Shown here piece after piece: positions 20,712 to 32,027 of a stretch of 59,796 nucleotides of DNA (the first letter of the stretch is position 1; every line of letters starts with the position of its first letter). Source of the DNA: Prorocentrum cordatum. Its lineage: Eukaryota; Sar; Dinophyceae; Prorocentrales; Prorocentraceae. A model generated the notes under the pieces. The model searched no databases, was not told where the DNA came from, and saw only the letters and a program-made list of their open reading frames with translations. Location: assembly GCA_963575745.1 (NCBI GenBank), contig CAUYUJ010015752.1:56834-116629 (forward strand). The letters run 5' to 3'. The position numbers and the translations under genes were made by a program.

Positions 20712-22200
20712 AGGATTTTGGAACAAACGCAGAATTCCCATAATTCTTTTTTTTCAAAGTGGGACTCCTACTCGGGGGTCCCACACATCCCCTGACATTT
20801 GGCCAGTACCGCGCCTCCCAGCTTCCTGGGGCGAGACCCCAAGACGCCGAAGGACAGCCCATGACGACCTCAAGAAGCCCCCAGAACGTAAAGAACGGCC
20901 CAACACGCTCCCGCGCAGTTCGAGACACCCTTCTGGCGGCTCTCCAGGCCTCCAGGAGGCCTCCAGAAGCTCAAGGGAGTCCGGAAGATCCCACACCCTT
21001 GAGGGGCCCGGCTAACAAAACCCGCGAGGCACAAACAAAAAACAGCGCCGAACAGCGCCGAGGAACTGGAAAAGCATGGACATCCCATAATTCCTTTTTT
21101 TTGTTTTTCAAGTTTGGCCCCCGGTCTACTCTTGCACAACAGACCACAATTCAGACCCCCCTCACCTCCCAAAAAAGAACCCATGAAGCCTGTGTGAGGG
21201 CCCCAAAAAGTTGAATACCGAAAGGAACTCAATGATTTCTGCGTTTCCACACTTTCCCTTCTATACGATTCCGAGGCTTGAGCAGGGCCTCCAAGGGAGT
21301 CCCTGGACGCAGGGAACGACCGAAATGAAATTCCATGAGTTGGCCTATCAAGCCTAGCGCGCGATTTTTCTAGTATATAATTACATGTATAGATAGGTAT
21401 GTATGTGAGAGAGCACGTTCTGTGGTCGCTTGGAGGGGGGGATTCGAACCCCCCCTTCTCCCCCGCCGTGAAGCGGGTGAGTTTCCGACGGAATCCTTTG
21501 ACAGTTTTGACGCCGTTTTGCGGTGCGTGAGGCATGGCATGACAGCGCACGTCGACTATATATCGGAGGTGGAAAGACCTCCTACCCTGACACGTCGATT
21601 AAGGAATTGGCCGTTTTCGGTTCGCGAGAAGGCGTCGCGGCCGTGGTTTTTGCGGGTCCAGGTCCGTTGGTTTCGGTCCCAGGCCGTTTTCACTAAGGAG
21701 AGGTCCACTAAAGGGAGGTTTGTCCACCGCCGAATATAGTCAGAGGACATTTGCTGTGCAGTCATTGGAGGGCCCCCGAGGCCTTTTCGGGTCACCGGCT
21801 GGAGGTCCCCTATAGGAGCCAGCTTGGGAGTCAAAACTGTGTACACAAACCTTGTTGCCCGGGGCGGGCATTCGGGCAGTTATCATGATATAACGAATGC
21901 GCGTTGCTTGGGCTTTCTGGTCGGTCGGCCCCCTGGCCGGCGACCGCTTAGAATGCCAGATTCGCATGTCACGGAATCGGTGCGGCGACGTGGGACTGAC
22001 AGACAGTAGAGAGCTCAGGCCACGGAGTCGTGGGAGCGATTGGGAGGCTGGTGCGTCATTCGCCCGCCTCCCTCGGGACCCGGTTCCCCGGTGGAGCGGC
22101 TCCGCCCTTTGGGAACGGGGTTCCGTTGCGAGCGCCCCGTGACCATGCTTGGCTCCTGGCTCAAGAGATCAAAGTCAAGAGTAGTTTCCTCCCTCCCCTA
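20712..22200. other. No gene seen
   Basis: AT-richer stretches with CCCATAATTC plus T-run at 20738 and 21083. A hairpin GGGGGGATTCGAACCCCCC lies at about 21436-21454. Paired GGGAGGC/GCCTCCC and GGTTCCCC/GGGAACGGGG blocks lie at 22040-22125. No ORF could be assigned. Confidence 0.45.
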
Positions 22201-22419
22201 ATGCCTGGTCCTCGAAACCACCGGGGCGGTAGGAGTGCCGGCTCTCGGGATAGATTCCGGGATGCGCGTTTGGAGTTGTCGATCGAAGGGTTCCTGAGGG
22301 CCGTCTTGGGCCTCCACGAAAGGGCCCAAGTGAAACAGCCAGTACCTCGAGAGGTGGTCGTGTTGGCCCTAGAAGACATCATCGAGTCGGACGTTCTTGC
22401 CGAGATCAGCGACGAGTAA
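22201..22419 (+). CDS. Small hypothetical protein, 72 aa
   Basis: From ATG at 22201 to a stop at 22417-22419, inside a longer open frame (from 22030). The N-terminus is Gly/Arg-rich (PRNHRGGRSAGSRDRFRDAR); the rest is predicted helical: LELSIEGFLRAVLGLHERAQ, then VPREVVVLALEDIIESDVLA, and an acidic end. The alternation of two hydrophobic helices and a short strand-like turn could suit a small helical module such as a histone-fold partner, but I do not recognise it. It may be one exon. A CCTCCCTCCCC tract directly upstream of the ATG could be the polypyrimidine part of a splice acceptor. Confidence 0.4.
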   Translation: MPGPRNHRGGRSAGSRDRFRDARLELSIEGFLRAVLGLHERAQVKQPVPREVVVLALEDIIESDVLAEISDE

Positions 22420-22719
22420 CCTATGAACCCATGGGGTGGGCATTACCCTGCGCACTTCCCAGTGGGCGCTCTGTCGGACCGCGAGGCGCTCGCAAGCCCT
22501 CCCCCTCCCCTACTTTTTCTCTCTCCCTCTCCTCGGGCTGGCGCCTGCGTCGGCGGCGGCTGGCGGCGGCCGGGACGACAACTTCCTTTTCTGGGCCAGC
22601 GCCGGCGCCTGCGGCGGCGGGCGGCGGCGGCGGGGAGCGTCGACGAGGACGACGGCGACGACGATGACGACGCCGACGACGCTCCGCAACAGTGCCTTGG
22701 TTTTGGGTCAGAGTCCTAA

Positions 22720-22815
22720 TGGACGCTTCTTGGGGTCTCGTCGGAGGGCTCTCGGGGGCCTCTGAAGGGCATTTGTGAAGCCTCCTGGACGCCTCTTGGG
22801 CGTCTCTTGGGGCCT
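22720..22815. repeat. CTTGGGG-type degenerate repeat
   Basis: Short stretch with CTTGGGGTCTC, CTTGGGCGTCTCTTGGGGCC. Confidence 0.6.
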
Positions 22816-22821
22816 CTCTGA

Positions 22822-24015
22822 GGTGATGGTGGTGGTGAGCTGTGGTGGTGGTTGTGGCGGTGGTGGTGGTGGTGGTGGTGGTGTGGTGGTTGGTGGTGGC
22901 GGTGATGGTGATTCTTGTGGTAGTTGTGGTGATACGTTGTGGTGGTTGTGGTGGTGGTGTTGGTGGCGGCGGCGGTGGTGGGCGGTGGTTTCTGGTGGTG
23001 GTGGTGGTGGTAGTTGTTGTGGTGGTGGATCAAGGTGGTGGTGGTGGCGGTGGTGGTGTGGTGGTTTGTCGTGGTGGCTGTGGTGGTGATGGTTGTGGTG
23101 GTGGTGGGTTATGGTGGTGGTGGTGGTGGCGGTGGTGGTGGCGGTGGTTGTGGTGGTGGTGGTTTGTTATTGTGGTGGTGTGGTGGTGGTGGTGGTGAGG
23201 TGGCTTGTGCTGATGTTGGTGGTGGGTTGTGGTGGTGGTGGCGGTGGTGATGGTTGTGGTGGTGGTGTGGTGGTTTGTTGTGGTGGTGGTAGTGGTTGTG
23301 GTGGTTGTAGTTTGGTGGTGATGGTGTGGTGGTGGTTTGTGGTGGTTTGTGGTGTTGGTGATGGTGGTGGTTGTGGTGTGGTGGTTTGTGGTGGTGATGG
23401 TGGCTGTGGTGGTGGTGGCGGTGGATTGCGGAGGTGGTGGTGGTGGTGGTGGTGGTGGTGGTGGCGGTGGTGGTGGTGGTGTGGTGGTCTGTGGTGGTGG
23501 TGGTGTTGGTGTTGGTGGGTTGTGCTGCTTGTAGTGGTGGTGGCTGTGGCGGTGGCGGTGGTGGTTGCGCGGTAGACTGTGGTGGTGGTGGTTGTAGTGG
23601 TGGTGGGTTGTTGTGGTGGTGGTAGTGGTGAGTTGTTTTGGTGGTGGTGGTTTTGGCTGTGGTGGTGGTGGCATGGTGGGTTGATGTGGTGGTGCTGGTA
23701 GTGGTGGTGGCGGTGGTGGTGGTGGTGGCGTGGTGGTTTGTGGTGGTGGTGGTGGTGGGCTATGGTGGTGGTTGTGGTGGTGGCGCTGCTGGTAGCGGTG
23801 GTGGTGGTGGTGGTGGTGGGTGATGGTAGTGGTGGGTTGTGGCGGGCTGTGGTGGTGGTGGTGGCGTTTTTGGTGGTGGTGGTGGTGGTGGTGGTGTAGT
23901 GGTTTGTGGTGATGGTGGTGGTTGTCGTGGTGGTGGGTTGTGGTGGTTGTGGTGGTGGTGGTGGCGCTGGTGGTGGTAGTGGTGGTGGTGGTGGTTTGTG
24001 GTGGTGGTGGTGTGG
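22822..24015. repeat. GGT array, about 1.2 kb
   Basis: GGTGGT with GTGGTT, GGCGGT and TGTGGT interruptions on the plus strand across about 1.2 kb. Long Val, Trp, Gly (plus) and His, Pro, Thr (minus) frames arise from it. Confidence 0.95.
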
Positions 24016-24239
24016 CCTTCGTCTCTTCCCGCCAACTTGTTTTGTCTTTGGGTCAGGGTTGTAATGGATGCCTCTTGACGTCTCGTCAGACGGGTCTCGG
24101 GGGCGTCTGAGGAGCATGTGTCAAACCTCGTGGACTTTCCTAAGGGCCTCTCGGTGGCTTCTGGAAGGCGAGGGCTCGATACGACGATTTGTGTGTTCCT
24201 TCTGCGGGCTTCTGGGCCCTCCCTGGTCATCGTCGTTGC

Positions 24240-24409
24240 GTCCCCGCCGTCGGCGCTGCTGGCCGCCGCCATCGCCGGCGCTGGCGCCGGCGCTGGGGGA
24301 GGGGGTGGAACCCCACCCCGCCTTGGGAGGGGGGGGGGTTCGGGAGGGGGGGGGTTTAGAGGGGAGGGGACCCCACCTGGTTCTGGTCGACGGCGCCGAA
24401 TATAGGGGG
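24240..24409. other. GC-rich low-complexity stretch
   Basis: GCCGGCGCTGGCGCCGGCG palindromic repeats, then G runs. No gene seen. Confidence 0.5.
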
Positions 24410-24476
24410 GGCCCACCGTAAAAAAAGTGAACGCCCCAGGGGTCCGTTCCCGTTCCCGTTCCCGTTCCCGTTCCTG
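24410..24476. repeat. Dispersed repeat with TTCCCG hexamers
   Basis: GGGCCCACC, then GAACGCCCCAGGGGTCCG, then five TTCCCG hexamers. The reverse complement is at 26809-26884. Confidence 0.8.
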
Positions 24477-24640
24477 CTATCTCTCTCTCTCTCTCTCTTG
24501 TTTTTTTTTTTTTTTCTCTCTCTCTCTCTCTCTTTCTATCTTTCTCTCTCTCTCTCTCGCCCTCTCTCTCTCTCGCCCTCTCTCTCTCTCTCTCCCCCTC
24601 CGGCTCTCTCTTTCTCTCTCTTCCTCTCGCGTCCAGGGGG
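24477..24640. repeat. TC microsatellite with T run
   Basis: (TC)n interrupted by about 17 T residues at 24500-24515, then CTCTCTC with CG inserts. Confidence 0.92.
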
Positions 24641-25231
24641 TCCCTGGGACCGAGATCGAAGAACCGCATATCCCCAAATCTTGCAAAAGCCATAAGGACA
24701 TCAATAATTACAGGTCCCTTCCACCCTGAAAGGGGGATCAAGAGGGAGGCCCCAGAAAGGCCGCGGACGCTTGGAGGCTTGTTGCGCTCTCCTGAGAGGC
24801 CTCGCGGGGGCCTCTTAGAAACATGTTTCAGGTTTCTTGGGGCCCGTTGGGGGCTTCTTGGGTACGTCAGGGGGGAGGTCTTGGAGGTCTCCTGGGAGTT
24901 CACTGGCGGTCTCGGAAGGTATCTGTCAGACGCCTACGGCGAATCATCGCCGCCACTTGCCTTTTGGAAACGCCTATGCGGCCAAGCGTTGGGGCAAAGT
25001 TTGGCCAAGGTGTTGGACTTTGTGTTCCCCCAGCCGAAGTGTGGCCATCTTGAGTCCGTCTTGGAGGCCATGCTGGCCGTCCTGGAGGCCATACTGGACC
25101 ATGTCAGCAGTCTTGAATGCCATCTTTTACATGAGTTACGTGTCTTACATCAGATATTTGCAACCCGAATTCAGCACAAGCTGGCACATTACGGAGTATT
25201 TACATCATCATATTTACGAGCGCTGGCTCGA
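24641..25231. other. No gene seen
   Basis: Mixed DNA. CTTGGGG-type repeat at about 24760-24910, and CTTGAG/CTTGGAGGCC repeats near 25045-25090. Confidence 0.45.
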
Positions 25232-25565
25232 CGTAAGGCTATTCGAGTTGACCGAAAGGGCTCAGTTGGACTCCACCAAACGCCATAGGATTCCATTGGG
25301 CTCCAATGAACTCCATCGGGCTCCGTAGGACTCTGTTGAACTCCATTAGACTCGATTCGAACAACCATACGATTCCATTGGACTTCATTGGACTCCATTG
25401 ATCTCCATTGGACTCCATTGGACTCCAATGGGCTTCTGTGGACTCCATGTGAATGAATACGATTGGACCCCACTGGACTCCATTGGACTCCATGCGACTC
25501 CATTGGACTCCATTGGGCCCCCATCGGACTTCACTGGGCTCCAAACGACTCCATTGGAGTTCAAT
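25232..25565. repeat. 10-bp satellite, ACTCCATTGG
   Basis: About thirty imperfect copies of ACTCCATTGG, often interrupted by one- to three-base changes (GGCTCCAATG, ACTCCATGCG). Confidence 0.88.
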
Positions 25566-25783
25566 GGGGAAAAACACGACGAATGGTTTGTGGCACTTCC
25601 AGCTTCTGGGGCCGGGCCCTGGGGCTGTCCAACAACGACCTACGATGAAAAGCAGGTTCCCGGGAAGGGGCCCACATTTCAGGGGAGCCCCATTGCGAAC
25701 AATTCATGACGTCGGCTGTCTGGGAAGCTGCGCGCGCTGCATCAGCCCTCCCCTCTTTCTCCTTCTGCTCCTCCTTCACTCGA

Positions 25784-26691
25784 AGCGTATGTATATACAT
25801 ATATATATATATATGTACATATGTGTATATGTGTATGTGTTTGTATATGTATAGGTGTTTGTAAATGTGTATGTAGTTGTGTGTATAGGTGGTGTGTATG
25901 TTTGAGTTCGTACAGATGTTGGGCCCATCTTGGAGCTCCAAGATGACCATGCTGGAACTCCAAGAGGTGCCACCTTGGGCCCGTCTTGGAGCTCCGAGAT
26001 GGCCGAAAGAGGGGCCCAAGATCGGTTACGCGAGAGCTCTTTCGCGTGACCGATGTTGGGGCTCTTTTGGGGCTCTCCCGGGGCCCTCTTGGGCCCCTCT
26101 TGGGCCCCTCTTGGAGCTCTAAGATGGCCGAAATTAGGGCCCAAGATCGGTCTCGCGAGAGATCTGTCGCGCGACAGATGTTGGGGCCCTCTTGGAGCTC
26201 TCTTGGGGCCATCTTGGGGCCCTTTCGGGGCCCTCTGGGGGCCATCTTGGGCCCGTCTTGGAGCTCCAAGATGGCCGAAAGAGGGGCCCAAAGATCGGTC
26301 ACGCGAGAGCTTTTTTGCGTGACCGATGTTGGGACCCTCTTGGAGCTCTCTTGGGGCCATCTTGGGGCCCCCTACGCGCCCTCTTGGGGTCATGTTGGGC
26401 CCGTCTTGGAGCTCCAAGATGGCCGAAAGAGGGGCCCAAGATCTGTCACGCGTGAGCTCTTTCGCGTGACCGATGATGGGGCCTTCTTGGGGCCTTCTTG
26501 GGGTCCTCTTGGGGCCTTCTTGGGGCTCTTGGTCCATATGCATTTTTATTCCGAAACATACATATGTACAAACTCGAACATATACAAGGCATATCCACAC
26601 AACTACATATACATCTACAACCACCTGTACATGTACAAACACACATACATGTACACATATGTACACATATATATATATATATACATGCGCT
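25784..26691. mobile_element. Inverted-repeat element with four internal hairpin units
   Basis: The left end reads AGCGTATGTATATAC and the right end, reverse-complemented, AGCGCATGTATATATAT. Similarity extends over about 140 bases each side (25784-25920 and 26545-26691) with AT-rich, diverged sequence. Between them are four tandem units of about 130-145 bp (starting near 25975, 26098, 26240, 26390). Each has CTTGGAGCTCCAAGATGGCC, then GAAAGAGGGGCCCAAGATC, then a hairpin (ATCGGTCACGCGA / TCGCGTGACCGAT), then CTTGGGG-type filler. No ORF of its own. Confidence 0.7.
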
Positions 26692-26808
26692 ATTCTCTCA
26701 TGTTGATGTTCTGTTCTGGATGTTCTATCATGTGCTGCTCTGTCCTTCCCTCCTCCCTTCTCCCTCCCTCGCTCCTCCCCTTCTATCCTCTGGAAGTGGC
26801 ACGGGCGG

Positions 26809-26884
26809 CGGGAACGGGAACGGGAACGGGAAATGAACGGGAACGGACCCCTGGGGCGTTCGCGCGCCTTTACGAGGGCCCACC
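26809..26884. repeat. Dispersed repeat with CGGGAA hexamers (inverted copy)
   Basis: CGGGAA hexamers followed by GGACCCCTGGGGCGTTC and GGGCCCACC, the reverse complement of 24410-24476. Confidence 0.8.
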
Positions 26885-26952
26885 CCCAGTTCGAAACGCG
26901 CCGCCGAATGTTCCCAAGGCAAGCGCCCGTGACACGCGCTCTCTCATAGATA

Positions 26953-26957
26953 TGTAC

Positions 26958-27038
<81 letters not shown>
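26953..27038. repeat. (CTGT)n microsatellite
   Basis: About twenty-one uninterrupted CTGT tetranucleotides. Confidence 0.98.
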
Positions 27039-27043
<5 letters not shown>

Positions 27044-27604
27044 GTGTCTATCTACCTCTCTGTTTCTCTGGGGAAGGAACGGGGGTCCAAACGCTTGGAC
27101 CTCGAGCCTCGAATTGGGACGGTGACCCCTGCGGTGCCGAGACAGGCCGTGATGGTTCGAAGAGACTCCCAAGACGCACAAGACGGCTTCGAGACGGCCC
27201 AAGAGCATTCCAAGGCGAACAAGACGGCCTCGAGACGATTCAAGATGCCTTCAAAACACCACGAGAGGGCTCCACATGTGTTCTCCTGATTGCCCCAAGA
27301 GGCAACACATGCCCCATTCCCGAAGCAAACACGTACAGTTTCAGCGTGTTCGCTCGTTGGGTTTTAACGGCGGTTTGGCTCGTCTTGGCGCTCTGCGGCC
27401 TCTTGTGAAAGTCACGCGAGAACACACGAGTGGCCCTAGGAGGCACGCGACAAGCCCGGGACTTGAGGTTTTGGGTCCCTGCAAAAGATGTCTTGTATGC
27501 AATATTGAGGAACGAGGACTCGCACGGACCTGGGGACGCTCCACTCCGTGTCTCGAGGCGCGCTGGCGAGAAAATTGCATACCTTATTCCCCCACTTCTA
27601 TTTT
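27039..27604. other. No gene seen
   Basis: Contains GAAGAGACTCCCAAGAC, also at 19290, so partly an old dispersed repeat. No domain recognised. Confidence 0.45.
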
Positions 27605-29460
27605 TTCCCGGAAAGGGCAAGAGCCCAGGGTTCTCTTTGTACTAGGTAAACCTGTCCCCCGGTGCCTGCTTGAAGGAGGCCGGCGAATTTTTTCCCTGAT
27701 AAATAACGAGCCGGCGAATTGCCGGCGAATTTTTTCCCTGGTAAATAACGAGCCGGCGAATTGCCGGCGAATTTTTTCCATGATAAATAACGAGCCGGCG
27801 AATTAAAATTTGAGGATGTCTCGAGCGAAACGCTACGGCCCCACCCCAGCAAGACCACACCCCAGCACGACCACACCCCAGCACGACCTCACCACAGCAC
27901 GACTCCCCAGCACGAGCACGACCCCACCCCAGCACGACCACGCCCCAGCACGACCACACCCCAGCACGATCACACCCCAGAACGACCACACCCCAGCACG
28001 ACCCCACCCAAGCACGACCCCACCCCAGCACGACCACACCCCAGCACGACCACACCCCAGCAACGCTTGTTTTTGAGCGCCGGCGAATTAAAATTTGAGG
28101 ATGTCTCGAGCGAAACGCTTGTTTTTGAGGCCGGCGAATTAAAATTTGAGGATGTCTCGAGCGAAACGCTACGGCCCCACCCAGCAAGACCACACCCCAG
28201 CACGAAGCAACACCCCAGCACGACCACTCCCCAGCACGACCACACCCCAGCACGACCACGCCCCAGCACGACCACACCCCAGCACGATCACACCCCAGAA
28301 CGACCACACCCCAGCACGACCCCACCCCAGCACGACCCCACCCCAGCACGACCACACCCCAGCACGACCACACCCCAGCAGGACCCCACCCCAGCACGAC
28401 CCCACCCCAGCACGGCCCCACCCCAGCAAGACCACACCCCAGCACGACCACACCCCAGCACGACCTCACCACAGCACGACCACACCCCAGCACGACCACG
28501 CCCCAGCACGACCACGCCCCAGCACGACCACGCCCCAGCACGACCACCCCCCAGCACGACCACCCCCCCAGCACGACCACCCCCCAGCACGACCACCCCC
28601 CAGCACGACCACACCCCAGCACGACCACTCCCCAGCACGACCACACCCCAGCACGACCCCACCCCAGCACGACCCCACCCTAGCACGACCACACCCCAGC
28701 ACGATCACACCCCAGAACGACCACACCCCAGCACGACCCCACCCCAGCACGACCCCACCCCAGCACGACCACACCCCAGCACGACCACACCCCAGCAGGA
28801 CCCCACCCCAGCACGACCCCACCCCAGCACGGCCCCACCCCAGCAAGACCACACCCCAGCACGACCACACCCCAGCACGACCTCACCACAGCACGACACC
28901 ACAGCAGCACGACCACTCCCCAGCACGATCACGCCCCAGCACGACCACGCCCCAGCACGACCACTCCCCAGCACGACCACCACCCAGCACGACCACCCCC
29001 CCAGCACGACCACCCCCCAGCACGACCACCCCCCAGCACGACCACACCCCAGCACGACCTCACCACAGCACGACCACACCCCAGCACGACCACGCCCCAG
29101 CACGACCATGCCCCAGCACGATCACGCCCCAGCACGACCACCCCCCAGCACGACCACCCCCCCAGCACGACCACACCCCAGCACGACCACACCCCAGCAC
29201 GACCACACCCAGTCGCACCCCCGTGGAATGTTTCGTGGGGTGTCTCGTGGAATGTATCGTGGGGTGTCTCGTGGAATGTTTCGCGGGTGTCTCGTGAAAT
29301 GTTCGTGAAGGGTCTCGTGGTGTTTCGTGAGGTGTCTCGTGGGATGTTTCGCGGGGTGTCTCGTGGGATGTTTCGTGAGATGTCGCCCAGTTGGGTATCG
29401 TGAAAACGTGACCATGCTGCACATGTCTTTATCCCTTTCCGGGTTCGTGGGTCCATCATG
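27605..29460 (+). mobile_element. Modular repeat family, copy B
   Basis: Left end with loop AAGA, then three CCGGCGAATT subrepeats, then 16-bp satellite. At 28065-28175 the GATGTCTCGAGCGAAACGC repeats recur in the middle and the satellite restarts, so the copy is a composite. The right end is the CGTGACC type (CATGCTGCACATGTCTTTATCC) and finishes in CATCATG at 29460. Confidence 0.88.
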
Positions 29461-30141
29461 TTTCCACACCCAGTTTGCGACCCCCAGACCTGTCCTGGAA
29501 TGCGCTCCGACCAGGACCACGGCATGAGCTCAGCCGTGGCAGCGAGGGTTCCCTTCAGAGGCGTAAGAAAGGTCCAAACGTCGAGCGGTTCCTCCTCATC
29601 CCCCTCATCCTCCATACCACACGCCGTCCTCCTCCCCGCCTCCTCCTCCTCACGATGCTCCTCCTCCTCCCTTCCTGCCCCTGCCCCCCCCGCACCCGCC
29701 AGATTTGCGACCCTGATGCTCGACCCCATCCGGCCCGAGCAGCTCCTCCACAGGCTGCTGCCGCTGCTCCCCGCCAGGAGACACCCCCCCCCGCGCGCCG
29801 GGCCCTCTGTCGGCGAGCCACCGGGAGAGAGAGAGAGCTCGGCGGCCTCGCTCCGCCTCGACGCGGCGGCGGCTCCGGCGCCGACGTCCAAGGCTGAGCG
29901 GCCTCCCGTCGGAGGCCAGCAACATATGTACACGTACGCGGTTAGTTTCTCCTGGAGTGCGTGTGAACGCGGACGTTCGTGCAGGCAAGACCGCGGAGGG
30001 CGTACATGTACATATGTCGTTGCTCGCCCATCCCGGGACCCCTTTCCTGGTTTCTGGACGCAGTAAAAGTCGGCGTGACATGGGTTCTCTTAGGTGTTCA
30101 CAATGATGGAAGCCTTGGTGGCACCGAGATCGTTGCACTTT
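29461..30141. other. No confident gene
   Basis: CCTCCTC-rich DNA. A plus frame gives ATLMLDPIRPEQLLHRLLPL and a minus frame is also open; neither can be preferred. Possible exon, unrecognised. Confidence 0.3.
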
Positions 30142-31157
30142 TTCCCGGAAAGGGCAAGAGCCCAGGGTTCTCTTTGTACTAGGTAAACCTGTCCCCCGGT
30201 GCCTGCTTGAAGGAGGCCGGCGAATTTTTTCCCTGATAAATAACGAGCCGGCGAATTGCCGGCGAATTTTTTCCCTGGTAAATAACGAGCCGGCGAATTG
30301 CCGGCGAATTTTTTCCATGATAAATAACGAGCCGGCGAATTAAAATTTGAGGATGTCTTGAGCGAAACGCTTGTTTTTGAAATCCCGACCTCACCACACC
30401 CCAGCACGACCACACCCCAGCACGACCTCACCACAGCACGACCACACCCCAGCACGACCACGCCCCAGCACGACCGCGCCCCAGCACGACCACGCCCCAG
30501 CACGACCCTACCCCAGCAAGACCACACCCCAGCACGTCCACACCCCAGCACGACCTCACCACAGCACGACCACACCCCAGTACGACCACGCCCCAGCACG
30601 ACCACGCCCCAGCACGACCACCCCCCAGCACGACCACACCCCAGCACGACCACACCCCAGCACGACCACACCCCAGCACGACCACACCCTAGCAAGACCA
30701 CACCCCAGCACGACCACATCCCAGCACGACCTCACCACAGCACGACCACACCCCAGCACGACCACGCCCCAGCACGACCACGCCCCAGCATGACCACGCC
30801 CCAGCACAACCACCCCCCAGCACGACCACCCCCCCAGCACGACCACACCCCAGCACGACCACCCCCCAGCACGACCACACCCCAGCACGACCACTCCCCA
30901 GCACGACCACACCGCCTTGTTGAGTGGTTGCCTGTCGTCGTGGAATGTTTCGTGGGGTGTCTCGTGGAATGTTTCGCGGGGTGTCTCGTGTAATTTTTCG
31001 TGAGGTGTCTCGTGGAATGTTTCGTGAGGTGTCTCGTGGGCTGTTTCGTGAGGTGTCTCGTGGGATGTTTCGTGAGGTGTTGCCCAGTTGGGTATCATGA
31101 AAACGTGTCCATGCTCCACATGTCTATATCCCTTTCCGGGTTCGTGGGTCCATCATG
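30142..31157 (+). mobile_element. Modular repeat family, copy C
   Basis: All modules are present: loop AAGA, CCGGCGAATT subrepeats, 16-bp satellite (about 30385-30912), 24-bp repeats, and right end of the CGTGTCC type (GTTGGGTATCATG). Confidence 0.9.
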
Positions 31158-31309
31158 TTTCTCGCGGAATGTTTCGTGAGGTGTCTCGTGGGATGTTTCG
31201 TGAGGTGTCTCGTGGGATGTTTCGTGAGGTGTTGCCCCGTTGGGTATCGTGAAAACGTGCCCATGCTCCACATGTCTATATCCCTTTCCGGGTTCGTGGG
31301 TCCATCATG
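31158..31309 (+). mobile_element. Modular repeat family, partial copy C' (right end only)
   Basis: Second right end directly after copy C: three 24-bp repeats and a terminus of the CGTGCCC type, different from the CGTGTCC end of copy C. Ends in CATCATG. Confidence 0.88.
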
Positions 31310-32027
31310 TTGCTGCTCGCGTGCCTTCAGTTGACTGTAGTTGCCTGTTGTGTGTTGGGTCTTCCTTCCTTCTGCCATGCCTTTGTCCGTCCTTCCTCCT
31401 TCGCTGGCATTGTCCGCGGGATTTCTTGGATCGGCGCTGGGCCCCCCTGGCGGGGCCTCCGCCGGCGCCCCCCGGCGCGCTCCGATGCAGGAAGTCCGCG
31501 CCGACTTCCGAGGGGTCGTGCTTCTGCAGCTTGTGGTTCCTCCACGGATCCACGCCACGAACCACGGTGGGGGCGCGTGCCAAGAAACCAGTTGGATTTT
31601 GCCAGGGTGCCCTGGGTTTCTTAGATTTCGATGGGTTTCCAATATGATCTTGACAATCCTCGATCGACTCATGTGGACTTTCACTGAACAAATCGCGGAT
31701 CTCAGGGTTGGATTACTTGCGGAGGTTTTTTGCGGCCGAGTCCCCACTGTACGCAAAGCGAAACCCAAGCGGACGATGTGGTCGACGCCTCGTTTTTCTT
31801 TTGCTTATGTCTTTTCTTTTGCTTTTGTTCCTTTTTTTGGTTTGTGTGTTTTTTCTCTTTTACCCTCCTCTCCTCTAACGCTGCAGGGGGATACTCCCAG
31901 AGTGGAGGTCGTTCAAGATTGGGCGGCTCATTCGATGTTGGAAACCTCCATATCCAATTCCATAGCGAAAAGCCTCACGCCGGGATTTTTGCACAATATC
32001 TAATTCCGCCGCTCCGCTTCGACTTTG
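31310..32027. other. No gene seen; holds a foldback element
   Basis: Apart from the foldback at 31412-31503 it has a T-rich stretch at 31795-31860 and no recognised ORF. Confidence 0.4.
31412..31503. mobile_element. Small foldback element, copy 1
   Basis: The left arm reads GTCCGCGGGATTTCTTGGAT, continuing CGGCGCTGG; the right arm (CCGATGCAGGAAGTCCGCG) is its diverged inverse. The centre is GC-rich. Confidence 0.65.

Noticed and set aside
21425-21530. Possible minus-strand tRNA (T-arm-like GGGGGGTTCGAATCCCCCC)
   Set aside because: The T-arm hairpin is good, but no matching acceptor stem, D-arm or anticodon arm could be drawn upstream.
24446-24476. TTCCCG hexamers as telomeric repeat
   Set aside because: Only five copies and not the TTTAGGG type expected for dinoflagellates; the same block occurs inverted at 26809-26884 as a dispersed repeat.
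28929-29933. Long minus-strand frame through 29461-29933
   Set aside because: Half of it is satellite translation and the remainder competes with an equally open plus frame; no domain in either.
30385-30912. CRISPR array in the 16-bp repeats
   Set aside because: Units are contiguous without unique spacers, and the DNA is eukaryotic.
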